Source: Pseudobdellovibrionaceae bacterium (lineage in GTDB: Bacteria; Bdellovibrionota; Bdellovibrionia; Bdellovibrionales; Bdellovibrionaceae). Taken from it: a stretch of 6,508 bases of DNA. Where the stretch lies: positions 1 to 6,508 of the forward strand of contig CANCBY010000141.1 of the NCBI GenBank assembly GCA_947374445.1, in the 5' to 3' direction. Every line of letters begins with the position of its first letter. The stretch's first letter is position 1. Positions 6,153 to 6,508 of this stretch are shown one piece after another. A program made the translations under genes and the position numbers. The notes beneath the pieces are model-generated. The model was not told the origin of the DNA. It ran no database searches and saw nothing but the letters and a program-made list of their open reading frames with translations.

Positions 6153-6508
6153 ATGCACAAACTGATTTTGGCGTCTGAATCTCCGCGAAGAAAATCTCTG
6201 CTCGAAGAAGCAGGTTTTTTGTTTCGCGTATTCTCAGTTAAAGTATCGGAAAATATAGAGAAAAACCTAAACTCCGAAGCCGATATTAATGCAGAAATTC
6301 AAAGAATTGCCCGGACTAAGGCCCAGGCTATTTTTGAGTCATATAAACCCCTGGAATCAGGGGACTATTTGTTCCTCGCTGCTGACACTTTAGTCATTCA
6401 TGGGCACCGCCCCCTCGGAAAACCCAAAAGTTCGACAGAGGCCGAGGAATTTTTGGGGCTGCTCTCGAATACAACCCATCAGGTGAAAACAGCAATTTGC
6501 TTACTGAC
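6153..6508 (+). CDS. maf: Maf-family nucleotide pyrophosphatase (5' part, cut by window edge)
   Basis: The first 118 codons are visible, about 60% of the usual ~190-200 residues. Maf proteins are cytoplasmic enzymes that hydrolyse nucleoside triphosphates, often modified or non-canonical ones or dTTP/UTP, to the monophosphate and pyrophosphate. Diagnostic motifs are in place: MHKLILASESPRR at the N-terminus (phosphate-binding loop), IARTKAQA at about 52-59, AADT at 76-79 (Asp78 is the expected catalytic/metal site), LGKP at 88-91, and STEAEEFLGLLSNTTHQVKT (94-113), which ends in the typical helix and strand. Start: ATG at 6153 puts the conserved ILASxSPRR at its usual distance from the N-terminus; an in-frame GTG at 6144 would add three residues. 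The ribosome site is weak. The substrate subgroup (YhdE-like or YceF-like) cannot be decided from the visible part. It is divergent from the tad operon and probably unrelated to it in function. Confidence 0.93.
   Translation, partial: MHKLILASESPRRKSLLEEAGFLFRVFSVKVSENIEKNLNSEADINAEIQRIARTKAQAIFESYKPLESGDYLFLAADTLVIHGHRPLGKPKSSTEAEEFLGLLSNTTHQVKTAICLL

Noticed and set aside
5958..6158. Minus-strand frame overlapping the tadC start and the maf start
   Set aside because: It runs in another frame through the conserved first membrane segment of TadC; it has no recognisable motif.
6124..6300. Possible sigma-70 promoter for tadC on the minus strand within maf (for example GATACT-like and TTGAGT-like words)
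   Set aside because: No -35/-10 pair with acceptable sequence and spacing together; calling one would be guesswork.

Overview
The window is almost solid coding sequence and looks like part of a Gram-negative predatory or delta-proteobacterial type chromosome. The best guess is Bdellovibrionota (Bdellovibrio-like), because a Tad/Flp-pilus inner-membrane gene sits in an operon with several FHA and TPR membrane proteins. That taxonomic guess rests on recalled gene content, not on a search. No rRNA, tRNA, CRISPR array, insertion sequence or transferred segment is visible, and no stretch over about 30 bases lacks a gene.

Layout: one minus-strand operon fills positions 6123 down to 1 and runs off the left edge. 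In transcription order it holds: tadC (6123-5206); a DUF192 protein (5194-4835); an FHA protein with two membrane segments, a periplasmic sensor-like region, a HAMP-like segment and a PAS domain (4848-3232); an FHA protein with one membrane segment and TPRs (3235-2195); a double-FHA protein with one membrane segment and TPRs (2195-213); and the first 70 codons of an unrecognised protein (212-1). Junctions are very tight: an 11-base gap, then overlaps of 14, 4 and 1 bases, then a stop codon directly abutting the next ATG. The genes are almost certainly co-transcribed and in part translationally coupled. On the plus strand, a 29-base gap separates tadC from the divergent start of a Maf-family nucleotide pyrophosphatase gene (6153 onward), which is cut by the right edge.

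How they may work together: TadC is the polytopic platform protein of a Tad-type pilus or secretion machine. The three following FHA proteins are all predicted to place FHA domains in the cytoplasm and to be anchored in the same inner membrane. Two carry TPR modules on the far (probably periplasmic) side, and their last ~95 residues appear to be paralogous. The third adds an environmental sensor and a PAS domain but has no kinase, cyclase or other output domain. I read this as a candidate membrane-bound FHA scaffold or regulatory module for the Tad machine. That role is inference; the domain order, paralogy and operon structure are seen in the sequence.
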